Shown: positions 38,339 to 46,247, numbered from the stretch's first letter. The stretch is DNA of 64,000 nucleotides from Paenibacillus sp. FSL R7-0273 (GCF_000758625.1 NZ_CP009283.1:4103501-4167500); one strand, 5' to 3'. Made by a program: numbers and translations. The notes: generated from the letters alone by a model not told the origin.

Positions 38339-38470
38339 CTGAAATTACTGAAAAAGCTATACTCCGAGTATCTGGTTATACCCAGATCTTTCCGCAAGCT
38401 GATGCTATGGGCATGGATTGTTTTATTTTTCATCGCCGGGTACAAATTTGACTGGTTTTATTGGCGTTAA
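38339..38470 (+). CDS. Putative 43-residue membrane protein with CTG start
   Basis: An open frame preceded by AAAGGGGGAG seven bases upstream of a CTG, with no ATG, GTG or TTG near the ribosome site. The product would begin M-KLLKKLYSEYLVIPRS, then have a hydrophobic segment (LMLWAWIVLFFIAGYKF) and end FDWFYWR. The charge asymmetry and aromatic ends look like a genuine small membrane protein. If initiation at CTG is not used, the frame could be a decayed gene. No homologue is recalled. Confidence 0.45.
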   Translation: MKLLKKLYSEYLVIPRSFRKLMLWAWIVLFFIAGYKFDWFYWR

Positions 38471-38488
38471 TGTCTTATATCCGTTGCC

Positions 38489-38689
38489 CTATTCCTTTCT
38501 GACCGTTTCACGTTCACGGATTTCCAGGTTTTTGGAATGGTTATATAAATCCAGCGCCGTGATAGCCCTAAGCGCAAGCTTTACAAAAAGAACAAAAGCA
38601 ACGACTCCTGCCCCTATGCATGCCAGCCACATCAAAAAGAAAAAGATACTAAATGCACCACCAACAAATAATCCGGGTTGACTCACCAT
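38489..38689 (-). CDS. Small membrane protein, hypothetical
   Basis: 66 residues with one long or two short hydrophobic segments (AFSIFFFLMWLACIGAGVVAFVLFVKLAL) and a charged C-terminal tail rich in Arg and Glu. AAGGAG lies about 11 nt before the ATG. The family is not recognised. It is convergent with the putative 43-residue membrane protein gene. Confidence 0.55.
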   Translation of the reverse strand: MVSQPGLFVGGAFSIFFFLMWLACIGAGVVAFVLFVKLALRAITALDLYNHSKNLEIRERETVRKE

Positions 38690-38794
38690 CGTGTAACTCA
38701 GCTCCTTCCAGAAAGTATTAACCGAGTATACTCTATTTGGAACATTATGTATGCGAAAAAAGCTCTAATTCAAGTCAGAATAAACTTATATACC

Positions 38795-38825
38795 AAAAAA
38801 CCGGCCCCTCTAGAGGAAGCCGGCT
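38795..38825 (-). terminator. Terminator of the HAD nucleotidase-like gene
   Basis: Minus-strand hairpin AGCCGGCTTCCTC / GAGGGGCCGG followed by six T. Confidence 0.75.
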
Positions 38826-38834
38826 TACGTAAAT

Positions 38835-39620
38835 TTATAGTGATTGTACCAGCGGAAGCAGCTCGGAAAGATGGCCGATTCTGTAGTCCGGCTGAATTTC
38901 GGGATCCGGTGCTTTATCTGTCCGGTTGATCCAGACCGTAGTCAGACCTGCGGACAAGCCGCCCAGAATATCTGTTGTGAGCTTATCGCCCACCATGATT
39001 CCCTGCTCAGGAGCGATATCAAGCAGTTCAAGCGCATGCTGGAAAATTGCCTTATCCGGCTTGCCCTTGCCGAAGCTGCCTGAGATGACTACATGATCGA
39101 AGTAAGGAATAAGCTCAGGCACGCCGTCCAGCTTCTCCTGCTGCAGGGCCGGACAGCCGTTGGTAAGCAGCAGCAGCTTTACTTTGCCGCGCAGCTCATC
39201 CAGCACCTGCAGCGTCTCTTCATACATATACGGACGGCTCCGGCGCTCTTCGCCGAACTTTGCAGCCAGCCGCTCAGCCAGTCCTTCATCCTGAGTACCC
39301 AGAGCTGCCAGGCCGCGGCGCCAGGCTTCCTTGCGGTATGCCGGAGCAAGCTGTTCCAGCTGCCGGAACTCAGCCTGCTCTCCGGCAGTAAAGTTCGCCC
39401 ACAGCGCCTCAAACGGATTAATCCCGATCATCTTCGTAAACGGAAATGTCTCATAAGATTCGTAGAGGCTTCTGGCCTCCCTGCGGACAGCGGCCTCCAG
39501 CTCCTGAGGATCAACAGTGTCACCGGCTGCTTCGCAGGCGGCCCGGAAGGCTTCCTCAACACTCCGTTCATCCCAGAGCAGTGTATCGTCAAGATCAAAC
39601 AGTACGGCAGTAATCGGCAT
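38835..39620 (-). CDS. HAD family hydrolase, YjjG/nucleotidase-like
   Basis: A 261-residue HAD-I phosphatase with a helical C1 cap. Motif I is VLFDLDDTLLWDE, motif II LLLTNGCP, motif III SGSFGKGKPDKAIF, motif IV IMVGDKLTTDILGGLSAG. The DDT in motif I and overall length fit the YjjG/YfnB group, some of which hydrolyse non-canonical pyrimidine nucleotides. The substrate is inferred only from family. It is monocistronic with GGAGCG upstream. Confidence 0.88.
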   Translation of the reverse strand: MPITAVLFDLDDTLLWDERSVEEAFRAACEAAGDTVDPQELEAAVRREARSLYESYETFPFTKMIGINPFEALWANFTAGEQAEFRQLEQLAPAYRKEAWRRGLAALGTQDEGLAERLAAKFGEERRSRPYMYEETLQVLDELRGKVKLLLLTNGCPALQQEKLDGVPELIPYFDHVVISGSFGKGKPDKAIFQHALELLDIAPEQGIMVGDKLTTDILGGLSAGLTTVWINRTDKAPDPEIQPDYRIGHLSELLPLVQSL

Positions 39621-39660
39621 AATATCGCTCCCTCTCCCTATGCTGGTCTATCTTATCTGT

Positions 39661-40188
39661 CTACTCACGCACTACTTCAATATTATTGGCTTTGGCGAAC
39701 TGCTCAAGGCGGGCGCCCATCGCTTCGGTATCATAACGGTTCAGCCATCTGGAGAATACCCACTGCTTGCGTTTGCCTTTATATTTCAGGGAAACCATGC
39801 TGCGGGACAGGATAATCTTCTCAATCTCTGATGCCTGCAGCCAGCGCTCACGGTTAAATTTAATGGTGGAAACTCTGGCCCGCTCAACCTTGAGAAAAGG
39901 ACGGCGGAAGAAAATCAGGGCTGCCAGTAAAAAGTACAGGACAACGCCCAGCCAGTTGGCCAGTATACCCTGCCCCCGGGCTTCATCAATGGAGCCCACT
40001 ACCCAGAACATCATCCCGAGCAGCAGCAGAACGATCGGAAATACAATGTTGCGGCCTTTAAAAATGTCAGTGCCTCCTGCAGACGATGATGATTTGGAGG
40101 CATAAATGGAATCCTTGCCTTGCTTCTTCCGTTGCATATTGACTTGCTTGGTGTTGCGTTGAACCATTCTTTCCCAAGAACGGGCCAT
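39661..40188 (-). CDS. Membrane protein with two TM segments and PH-like tail
   Basis: A 175-residue protein: a basic cytoplasmic N-terminus of about 45 residues, two hydrophobic segments (NIVFPIVLLLLGMMFWVVG and ILANWLGVVLYFLLAALIFF), and a C-terminal domain of about 75 residues (VSTIKFNRERWLQASEIEKI...VFSRWLNRYDTEAMGARLEQFA) that resembles bacterial PH/YcxB-like membrane-associated domains. The function is not known. GGGGGAACTCAC precedes the ATG. It lies next to the yneA-DUF896 genes on the same strand, but separated by 48 nt. Confidence 0.7.
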   Translation of the reverse strand: MARSWERMVQRNTKQVNMQRKKQGKDSIYASKSSSSAGGTDIFKGRNIVFPIVLLLLGMMFWVVGSIDEARGQGILANWLGVVLYFLLAALIFFRRPFLKVERARVSTIKFNRERWLQASEIEKIILSRSMVSLKYKGKRKQWVFSRWLNRYDTEAMGARLEQFAKANNIEVVRE

Positions 40189-40236
40189 GTGAGTTCCCCC
40201 TAGTCATCCTAAAATATCTATGACAAAGCCGCAGGA

Positions 40237-40440
40237 CTAATGTGTAAGCCCCTTATTGCCCTGATCATCGTTGTCCACGATTTCAATCGTATCCAGCTGT
40301 GCACGGAAGTTCTTGCGGATGTTGCCCAGATAAATCTCGCGGAGCCGGGCGCGTTCCTCCAGTTCCTCTTCTGTCAGGCCGCTGCTCTTCTGCTTGCGTG
40401 CCAATTCATTGATGCGTGCGACCAATTCGTCTATATTCAA
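40237..40440 (-). CDS. DUF896 family protein (YnzC-like)
   Basis: 67 residues of the DUF896 family: IDELVARINELARKQKSSGLTEEELEERARLREIYL is the characteristic helical hairpin, with the later RAQLDTIEIVD. In Bacillus the ynzC gene belongs to the SOS operon with yneA; here it lies downstream of the yneA-like gene on the same strand, 109 nt away, which supports the same link. Its biochemical role is not established. The start is TTG behind GGGGAGGGG. Confidence 0.88.
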   Translation of the reverse strand: MNIDELVARINELARKQKSSGLTEEELEERARLREIYLGNIRKNFRAQLDTIEIVDNDDQGNKGLTH

Positions 40441-40549
40441 TGCTTTCCCCTCCCCTATAAATTCATTCTAACTTTGCCATGAGAAAAAGAGCTTGTCAAG
40501 GTCTCCTCCCTGAAAGCTCTTCCTGTCGTAACTTCTGTTCCTGCAACTA

Positions 40550-40966
40550 TTAGTATGCAGGCAGTGTCAGCACATCCCCGGCCTGTATAGCATTGCCCTC
40601 AAGCCCGCTTGCCTTCTTAATTCCTTCTATATATACAACCGTCCTCATATCCGACGGCTTATGTTCAAGCGCAATGCTCCACAATGAGTCTCCGCGTTCT
40701 ACAACTACGCGTTCAGCTGGTGTTACCGAGGATACTGAACCTGCAAATACATTACCTACCACTGTAAAACCGGAAATCACCAGCATCAAAATCAGGGCAA
40801 GCTTCACCAGCTGGCCTCCCCGGAACAGATTCATCATTGCTCCGCACAGGGATACTACTCCATTCTTCAGGCTAATACCATATTCAAAAGCAGAGACACC
40901 GGCAGATTGAACCTCACTTGTCTCGTCGTAGATGCTGCGGTAAGTACTGTATTTTAACAATATCAT
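40550..40966 (-). CDS. YneA-like LysM protein, SOS cell-division inhibitor
   Basis: About 138 residues: a cytoplasmic N-terminal stretch, one transmembrane helix (LVKLALILMLVISGFTVVGNVFAG), then a single LysM domain (RVVVERGDSLWSIALEHKP...AIQAGDVLTLPAY). In Bacilli YneA is induced with SOS and delays septation. The position divergent from lexA and the LexA boxes over its promoter support this role. The start is ambiguous: ATG at 40966 (close to GGAGG), TTG two codons later, or ATG-ATG giving MMNLFRGGQL closer to the TM helix. The extra cytoplasmic part is longer than in Bacillus YneA. Confidence 0.82.
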   Translation of the reverse strand: MILLKYSTYRSIYDETSEVQSAGVSAFEYGISLKNGVVSLCGAMMNLFRGGQLVKLALILMLVISGFTVVGNVFAGSVSSVTPAERVVVERGDSLWSIALEHKPSDMRTVVYIEGIKKASGLEGNAIQAGDVLTLPAY

Positions 40967-40973
40967 CGACCTC

Positions 40974-41121
40974 CAAACACTTGTTCTTAAATTTGAGATT
41001 AATATAACACGAACATGTGTTTTGATCAATATATTTTTTCGAACAATTGTTCCCCTTTGTTTCCGGGCATACCAAAGAGTTAGAACTTATGTTTGTACGA
41101 ACGGAAGTTCTATGTTATAAT
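40974..41121. promoter_or_regulatory. LexA (DinR) operator cluster between yneA-like gene and lexA
   Basis: Five sites resemble the Bacillus consensus CGAACRNRYGTTYC: 40974-40987 CAAACACTTGTTCT, 41010-41023 CGAACATGTGTTTT, 41040-41053 CGAACAATTGTTCC, 41082-41095 AGAACTTATGTTTG, 41098-41111 CGAACGGAAGTTCT. A lexA -10 TATAAT is at 41116-41121 with TTGTAC 17 nt upstream, so two sites overlap that promoter. Minus-strand TTGATC-N17-TATATT for the yneA-like gene contains the second site. Repression of both genes by LexA is a strong inference. Confidence 0.85.
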
Positions 41122-41153
41122 TTTCCCAAACATACTATATGGGGTTGATTCCA

Positions 41154-41780
41154 ATGTCAAAGATTTCGAGTCGTCAGCTGGCGATCCTGGAATTCATACG
41201 TAACGAAGTCCGCAGCAAGGGTTATCCTCCGTCCGTCCGCGAAATCGGGGAAGCTGTCGGTCTTGCCTCCAGCTCTACCGTGCATGGTCATCTGGACCGT
41301 CTTGAGAAGAAGGGCCTGATCCGCCGTGACCCTACGAAGCCTCGTGCGATAGAACTGCTTGGACAGGAAGATTCAGAGAATGTACATCAGTTCGTACAGA
41401 CGGTTACCCGTATTCCTGTTGTTGGTAAAGTCACCGCCGGGGTGCCGATTACCGCTACCGAGAATATCGAAGATTACTTTCCGCTGCCTACGCATTATGT
41501 CGGCGACAACAAGGTGTTTATGCTCTCCGTACTGGGAGACAGCATGGTGGAAGCCGGAATTATGGATGGCGACTATGTTATTGTCCGCCAGCAGCAGACG
41601 GCAGACAACGGGGATATCGTTGTAGCAATGACCGAAGAAGATGAAGCTACTGTTAAGACCTTCTATAAAGAACGTGACCATATCCGCCTGCAGCCGGAGA
41701 ACCCGGCTTATGAACCGCTCCGCTTGAACCGCGTTACCATTTTGGGCAGAGTCATCGGACTTTTCCGCGATATTCATTAA
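41154..41780 (+). CDS. lexA: LexA repressor
   Basis: A 208-residue SOS repressor. The N-terminal winged helix ([28 protein letters not shown]) binds DNA. The self-cleavage bond is Ala95-Gly96 (VTAGVPI); the catalytic dyad is Ser130 in GDSMVEAG and Lys168 in ATVKTFY. DNA damage causes RecA-stimulated autocleavage. The start at MSKISSRQ follows GGGGTTGATTCCA; an upstream in-frame ATG at 41139 overlaps the ribosome site. Autoregulation is expected from the operators upstream. Confidence 0.98.
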   Translation: MSKISSRQLAILEFIRNEVRSKGYPPSVREIGEAVGLASSSTVHGHLDRLEKKGLIRRDPTKPRAIELLGQEDSENVHQFVQTVTRIPVVGKVTAGVPITATENIEDYFPLPTHYVGDNKVFMLSVLGDSMVEAGIMDGDYVIVRQQQTADNGDIVVAMTEEDEATVKTFYKERDHIRLQPENPAYEPLRLNRVTILGRVIGLFRDIH

Positions 41781-41950
41781 TTCTCCTGTCTTGAGGCTGT
41801 TGCGCATAACTGCGTAACAGCCTTTTTCCTGCCTCCGCACCCAGCTATACAGATACACCGCTCTCCCGCTGTCCTGCCCTCCTTGCCCGTCACAGGTAAC
41901 CGCCTCCCTATTCCGCACATATGCTGGTATGAGAAGGAGGGCTGATCACT

Positions 41951-42289
41951 ATGCCCAATTATCGCATCATTGTTGATCTGTCGCAGCGTATGCTGTATCT
42001 GCTGGATAACGACATTGTAACCCGTGGTTTTCCTGTAGGCATCGGTACGATGCTGACCGCTTCACCCCAGGGCGAATACACCATTATTAACAAGCAGCCT
42101 AATCCGGGCGGGCCGTTCGGCGCGTTTTGGATGGGACTGTCCAAACCGCATTACGGTATCCATGGCACCAATGATCCCGCTTCAATCGGTCACATGGTTT
42201 CACACGGCTGCATCCGGATGTATAACGAAGATGTACTTGCCCTGTCCCGGCTTGTTCCGGTCGGAACACGGGTCACTATCAGGCAATAA
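41951..42289 (+). CDS. L,D-transpeptidase (YkuD domain)
   Basis: A 112-residue protein consisting of only a YkuD catalytic domain: [26 protein letters not shown] at the start and the active-site [12 protein letters not shown] (HxxxxxxSHGC) near residue 89. It lacks a signal peptide and LysM, unlike typical YkuD proteins, so its export is unclear; it could be a spore-associated or cytoplasmic relative. The ribosome site is AGAAGGAGGG. It is followed by a strong terminator. Confidence 0.88.
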   Translation: MPNYRIIVDLSQRMLYLLDNDIVTRGFPVGIGTMLTASPQGEYTIINKQPNPGGPFGAFWMGLSKPHYGIHGTNDPASIGHMVSHGCIRMYNEDVLALSRLVPVGTRVTIRQ

Positions 42290-42304
42290 GAGTAACGATC
42301 ACCA

Positions 42305-42356
42305 AATAAGGGGCATCCCAAGCAGCCGGTTACGGCTTGCGGGATGCCCCTTATTG
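42305..42356 (+). terminator. Terminator of the L,D-transpeptidase gene
   Basis: Long hairpin AATAAGGGGCATCCC / GGGATGCCCCTTATT. Confidence 0.8.
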
Positions 42357-42374
42357 TTCTATATTTGCGTTGTT

Positions 42375-42593
42375 CTACAGCACACTGCGCAATAATCTGA
42401 TAGCGATGCGGTTCAAGCGCAGGGCTTCCCGGATCGACACCCTTGCCGCCAGCAATTCACGTCTGGCCCGGCTCGGATTAGGCAATCTGCGCAGGTTCTC
42501 GTTGATTTCTTCAAGCCGCTCCAGGAGGACCGACCGCTGTGCCAGCAGGGCCCGGATTGCTCTGCGGATTCTTACACGTTCTCTTTCTGCCAT
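42375..42593 (-). CDS. Small Arg-rich helical protein, hypothetical
   Basis: 72 residues, almost wholly predicted alpha-helical with heptad-like Leu and many Arg (RRAIRALLAQRSVLLERLEEI, RRELLAARVSIREALRLNR). The ribosome site AGAGGTGTTAAT precedes the ATG. No family is recognised; a coiled-coil or nucleic-acid-binding role is possible. Confidence 0.65.
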   Translation of the reverse strand: MAERERVRIRRAIRALLAQRSVLLERLEEINENLRRLPNPSRARRELLAARVSIREALRLNRIAIRLLRSVL

Positions 42594-42669
42594 ATTAACA
42601 CCTCTTTTACTGTTTTATAGTATAAGAGATGCTGTAATGGCTCCTCCTGCCTGTGTGATCCGGCAGCTG

Positions 42670-42891
42670 TTATTTTTCGGGTATACGCACACGGAATTCA
42701 AAATCCTTACGCCTGTAGGTCATGCCGCCCAGCTCTATGTATTCCGGTGTCCACCTCTGCAGCGGACCGGCACAATCCGCAAAGACCGGCGGCTGCCCCT
42801 CCCGAACCTGCAATACATATATATCCGCCTCAGCCAGCGCCGCAGCAAACAAATCAGCATCACACACCAGTACCTTATACGTCGTGTTCAT
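42670..42891 (-). CDS. Small hypothetical protein
   Basis: 73 residues: YKVLVCDADLFAAALAEADIYVLQVREGQPPVF, then WTPEYIELGGMTYRRKDFEFRVRIPEK. It is soluble and mixed alpha/beta. GGGGGAAGCGG precedes the ATG. The family is not recognised. Confidence 0.65.
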   Translation of the reverse strand: MNTTYKVLVCDADLFAAALAEADIYVLQVREGQPPVFADCAGPLQRWTPEYIELGGMTYRRKDFEFRVRIPEK

Positions 42892-42995
42892 CCGCTTCCC
42901 CCTTGTAGCTGTCTATCTTCCAAATAAACATATACTTTTCAAATATAACACAATTGGTAATGTATGTATGTGATAATCCCCTTACTGCCGGCATA

Positions 42996-43049
42996 TAAAA
43001 AAAGCATTACCGCGAGCTTCCCTATTGCAGAAAGCCCGCCGATAATGCC
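42996..43049 (-). terminator. Terminator of the cse60-like unit
   Basis: Minus-strand arms GCATTATCGGCGGGCTT and AAGCTCGCGGTAATGC, followed by TTTTTTTA. Confidence 0.8.
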
Positions 43050-43061
43050 CTATTCCTGATT

Positions 43062-43157
43062 TTAGCCCAGTCCGTAAAAGAGCACTAAAATCACAATCGT
43101 TAGCGTCGAAGCAAATGACATCCAGGTAAACACCCGGTCCCAGAACTTATTTGTCAT
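43062..43157 (-). CDS. 31-residue single-pass membrane peptide
   Basis: A very short gene that starts MTNKFWDRVF and then has a hydrophobic helix (FASTLTIVILVLFYGLG) reaching the C-terminus. Its ATG lies inside the last codons of the cse60-like gene (overlap of 11 nt), so translation is coupled. A terminator follows. Such tiny peptides next to sporulation genes are common in Bacillales, but this one is not identified. Confidence 0.6.
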   Translation of the reverse strand: MTNKFWDRVFTWMSFASTLTIVILVLFYGLG

Positions 43158-43338
43158 CTGTCTTATAAACCACCAAAATCGTACTCCGCTGATGCTCTGC
43201 CCCGTCACGTGAAGATTTAACTACAGATCCGTAGCAGATGTTCACTACCTGCTCTTCCGCCAAGCCCTTGAGGAATTCATTGGCCTTGTTCTCCGCATAA
43301 AAATTATCCCCGTCCACAAACTCTTTTACCTGTATCAT
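43147..43338 (-). CDS. cse60: Sporulation protein Cse60-like
   Basis: 63 residues beginning MIQVKEFVDGDNFYAENKANEFL, followed by VNICYGSVVKSS and a C-terminal strand STILVVYKTDDK. This pattern fits the Cse60 family, a small sigma-E-controlled protein in Bacillus. The start follows AAAGGAGAATATC; an earlier in-frame ATG at 43386 has no ribosome site. Regulation by sigma-E is family knowledge; no clear promoter was assigned here. Confidence 0.75.
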   Translation of the reverse strand: MIQVKEFVDGDNFYAENKANEFLKGLAEEQVVNICYGSVVKSSRDGAEHQRSTILVVYKTDDK

Positions 43339-43670
43339 GATATTCTCCTTTTCATTGTTCACATACTTGCCATTATATTGGTACACATGTATTAGATAGC
43401 AGCGAAATGCACATGGCGCATCACCCCTCCACTAACATTTAATGTAAAATAGCCCTAAATAAACAGTAAGACATTCCGCAGCTCTCTGCGAAATGCCTTA
43501 TCATCTGCCTAGCTTAACACCCTGCGTGAGAATGGTCAAACACTTTTTTACACAATTATACAATAGCCGATCCTGCATCGCAGCTCCGGTAACCTCTTTG
43601 ATCTTCTCGTATCAATAACAGCAAAAACCTGCCAGCATCATCCTGACAGGTTCCTTCGAACATTATATAT
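43339..43670. other. Intergenic region with two hairpins
   Basis: 332 nt without a supported gene. At 43623-43652 a minus-strand hairpin CCTGTCAG / CTGGCAGG with TTTTTG forms the terminator of the next gene. At 43466-43500 another hairpin (GCATTTCGCAG / CTGCGGAATGTC) is present. Confidence 0.6.
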
Positions 43671-44057
43671 TTAAGTTTGAGCAAGAAGAAACTTCTGTAG
43701 GGCAAGCTCAGTCCTGGCTGCCTCCGCGGCTGCCTCAAGAGACGGAATCCACAGTATGGAATCTTGCCTGATGTAATGGAGTACGGCTTCACTGCTCCGG
43801 TCAAAATCACTCAGATGCTCGCTCCCGGCCCGCTCCATGCGTTGTCTTGCGAGTTCAAAGACTTTGACATAATCAAGCCTCAGCTGCGTCTGAATTTCTT
43901 TGTCACCGGACCTCAGCTTCGCCCAGGCAAAGACTCCGCCCTCCACAATCTGCTCTGAATCCTTCATATACTCAACACCTGAATGATTTGTAATAAACCT
44001 GATAACCCTCTCTTCAATCGCCTCGTAGTGTTCCATTATTGCCTTGTCATTATGCAT
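43671..44057 (-). CDS. Hypothetical helical protein, 128 residues
   Basis: An all-helical acidic protein (HYEAIEERVIRFITNHSG, KVFELARQRMERAGSEHLSDFDRSSEAVLHYI). No motif or membrane segment is seen. GGGAGTGTTAA precedes the ATG, and a terminator-like hairpin at 43623-43652 follows, so it is a real monocistronic gene of unknown function. Confidence 0.65.
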   Translation of the reverse strand: MHNDKAIMEHYEAIEERVIRFITNHSGVEYMKDSEQIVEGGVFAWAKLRSGDKEIQTQLRLDYVKVFELARQRMERAGSEHLSDFDRSSEAVLHYIRQDSILWIPSLEAAAEAARTELALQKFLLAQT

Positions 44058-44089
44058 TTAACACTCCCTTCCAACCTAAAATATGCAAG

Positions 44090-44125
44090 AAGGGCCCTTC
44101 TGTCGCTCACGCAGTGAAGGGCCCC
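44090..44125 (-). terminator. Hairpin between the polymerase operon and the 128-residue protein gene
   Basis: Arms GGGCCCTTC / GAAGGGCCC with a weak T-rich tail on the minus strand. Confidence 0.5.
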
Positions 44126-44249
44126 CTGGATAAGAATCACACGAATAAGTTAATTTAACCTTAACCTATCCCAGCCTTAATGTATACCTTATTTGCTCAT
44201 TTTTTTCAAAATAACGGGAATAGCAGCCGTCCGGCCTCTACAGAACGCT

Positions 44250-44735
44250 TCATTTCAGCTGCTCCTTAAGCACTGCCCCTAGTTCAGATGTGTACCGGGT
44301 AAGCTTCAGGCTGATCTCTGTCCGCATAATATCGCGCGTAAGCCCGAACCGTTCCTGGTAGCCGCGGAAAAAGATTTTATAATACATCAGAAAGTCCTCC
44401 TGCTCATCTGCCAGAACCTTGATGTTACGCTGTCTGAGCTCCTTTTGCAGCCGGTAGGTGTCCTGCATCACCCGGCTTTGGATATAGCGTCCGGCCATTA
44501 AGTACATCTTGGTAAGCATGTTGCCCGACCGTTCGATCTCCTCAATGCTCTTGCTCACCATCGTATCTATGTAGGGCAGCAGAATCAGATCCCGGACCAT
44601 CGTGCGTTCAGCATTTGTGAGCATCGTTCTGCTGTCAGTCTCCTTCTCTCCTTTTTCCTGCTGCTCATACTGGTCCACATGCTCGCTCATGAGCATTTTG
44701 GTCTTCCATCTCTCGTTCCCGTCCAGCTTGCTCAT
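44250..44735 (-). CDS. Uncharacterised helical protein coupled to the Y-family polymerase
   Basis: 161 residues, mainly helical. The N-terminus (KLDGNERWKTKMLMSEHVDQYEQQ) recalls YolD-like proteins, which are partners of UvrX polymerases in Bacillus phages; the rest (MVRDLILLPYIDTMVSKSIEEIERSG, FLMYYKIFFRGYQERFG) is not recognised. Its ATG overlaps the polymerase stop (ATGA), so it is translationally coupled to it and under the same LexA-box promoter. A role in translesion synthesis is an inference from position. Confidence 0.75.
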   Translation of the reverse strand: MSKLDGNERWKTKMLMSEHVDQYEQQEKGEKETDSRTMLTNAERTMVRDLILLPYIDTMVSKSIEEIERSGNMLTKMYLMAGRYIQSRVMQDTYRLQKELRQRNIKVLADEQEDFLMYYKIFFRGYQERFGLTRDIMRTEISLKLTRYTSELGAVLKEQLK

Positions 44736-45991
44736 TTATAATGACCCCCAATCTGTTCAGCTCGCTCCAGAGCAACCCCTGATTCAAGCAAAGAGGATGC
44801 ACGAATGAGCGCCCGGCTGCCGTATCTGGTTTTGATCTGGTCTATGGCTTTCTCTTTGTTGTAGGTGCGGATCCGGTCATCGAACAAGGTCAGCTGCATC
44901 ACACTGTCATCGGTCAACTGGGAGACGGATATCGCCAGCCGGCTTAACGGCATACCTGTCCAGTGGTCCACGAACAGGCGGTAGGCCGCTGCCGCCACCT
45001 CATGCGTCAGAAAGGACGGCTCCGGGAGGGTCATCTGCCGGCTGTAGGAATGGGAAGTGCTGCCGTCCGTCTCAGATACCGCAATCGAAACCACCGAGCC
45101 CATATAACGGTACCGGCGCGCCCGCTGGCACACCTCAATCACCAGCTCCAGCAGCACCACCTCGATGTCACTCAGCCTTGTATACAGATTCCAGCGCAGC
45201 GCCTTGCCGTGGCCCACAGACTTGATCTGGTGCCGGATTCCCGTAACGACAGGGCTGGGGTCGATCCCGCGGGCTGTCTGCCAGTAATATTCCGCCTGAA
45301 TATCACTCTGCTTGCCCATGGTCATCCGCATTCTCCGCTTGAGCTCTCCCAGCTCCATCCGGGCGATGTCACCGATCGTGGTTATGCCCATCCGGAAAAA
45401 GTTTTTGGTCATCCGTCCGCCCACCATAAACATGTCATGGACAGGGAGCGGCCAGAGGGCCTCATCCAGGTTGTCATATCCGAGCCGGAAAACACCGCCC
45501 GCCTGCTTCTTAGCCAGATTATTGGCCATTTTGGCCAGGATTTTGGTTGGACCGACCCCCATCCGGGTCCAGACGCCGGTGGACAACATCACATGCTGCT
45601 GTATCGAAGAAATGACCTCCTGTAATTCCCCGCCAAAAAATTTCAGTGAGCCCGTCACATCCAGAAACTGCTCATCGATGCTGAACGGCTCAACCATATC
45701 CGTATAGCTCTGGTAGATCTGAGAGATCAGCAGGGAAACCGTAATGTAGGTGCTCATCCGCGGCCGGATCACGACAAGTCCGGGACATTTGGTCATCGCT
45801 TCCCCAACACGCGAGGCAGTAGTGACCCCCTGGGCTTTGGCCAGCGGACAGGCAGCCAGCACAATCCCGTTCATCCGCGCCGGATCACCCACTGCCACCG
45901 GCAGATCTTTATATTCAGGATGGGCCGCCTTCTCCACGCTGGCGTAAAAGGACTGGCAGTCCGACAGCACAATAATCCGCTCTTTAGGCAT
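44732..45991 (-). CDS. Y-family DNA polymerase (UvrX/YqjW-like)
   Basis: A 419-residue translesion polymerase. The catalytic acidic residues are in LSDCQSFYASVE (Asp11) and PFSIDEQFLD (Asp106-Glu107); the thumb HhH region is HDMFMVGGRMTKNFFRMGITTIGDIA, and little-finger sequence follows. A beta-clamp binding motif QLTLFD is near residue 370. The type is closer to Bacillus UvrX/YqjW than to chromosomal DinB. It starts inside the previous gene (overlap 8 nt) behind GGGGGCAGAAAT. LexA boxes upstream of the operon predict damage induction. Confidence 0.93.
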   Translation of the reverse strand: MPKERIIVLSDCQSFYASVEKAAHPEYKDLPVAVGDPARMNGIVLAACPLAKAQGVTTASRVGEAMTKCPGLVVIRPRMSTYITVSLLISQIYQSYTDMVEPFSIDEQFLDVTGSLKFFGGELQEVISSIQQHVMLSTGVWTRMGVGPTKILAKMANNLAKKQAGGVFRLGYDNLDEALWPLPVHDMFMVGGRMTKNFFRMGITTIGDIARMELGELKRRMRMTMGKQSDIQAEYYWQTARGIDPSPVVTGIRHQIKSVGHGKALRWNLYTRLSDIEVVLLELVIEVCQRARRYRYMGSVVSIAVSETDGSTSHSYSRQMTLPEPSFLTHEVAAAAYRLFVDHWTGMPLSRLAISVSQLTDDSVMQLTLFDDRIRTYNKEKAIDQIKTRYGSRALIRASSLLESGVALERAEQIGGHYK

Positions 45992-46181
45992 ATTTCTGCC
46001 CCCGTACCGGGTGCCATGCCAGAATATTCGAGAGCAGAAACACCCGCGGCGCCCCCGCCGTCAAACAGGTTGCCCGGATGCGCCCGTCACGGATGGCGAG
46101 CACTTCGATTTTCCGTTGAGTGATCTTGCCCGCTTTGTCCAGATATACAATTTCAATGATTTGACCCATAGCCATTCTCAT
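45984..46181 (-). CDS. Small YolD/WYL-like protein upstream of the polymerase
   Basis: 65 residues: MGQIIEIVYLDKAGKITQRKIEVLAIRDGRIRATCLTAGAPRVFLLSNILAW. This beta-rich pattern resembles the short SH3/WYL-like module present in YolD-type proteins and in some regulators. The start was placed at MRMAMGQ after GGGGGCGATCGGTC, because the longer frame would run into the operator and promoter. It is the first gene of a three-gene operon with the polymerase. The function is unknown. Confidence 0.7.
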   Translation of the reverse strand: MRMAMGQIIEIVYLDKAGKITQRKIEVLAIRDGRIRATCLTAGAPRVFLLSNILAWHPVRGQKYA

Positions 46182-46203
46182 GACCGATCGCCCCCAACAA
46201 ATA

Positions 46204-46247
46204 AGAACATTTGTTTGTATTATAACCAAACATGTGTTCTCTAATCA
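46204..46247 (-). promoter_or_regulatory. Promoter with two LexA boxes, polymerase operon
   Basis: On the plus strand CAAACATGTGTTCT (46227-46240) and AGAACATTTGTTTG (46204-46217) match the DinR consensus closely. Between them the minus-strand -10 TATAAT lies at 46219-46224, with TTGATT 18 nt upstream. The boxes flank and overlap the core promoter, as expected for repression. Confidence 0.8.
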
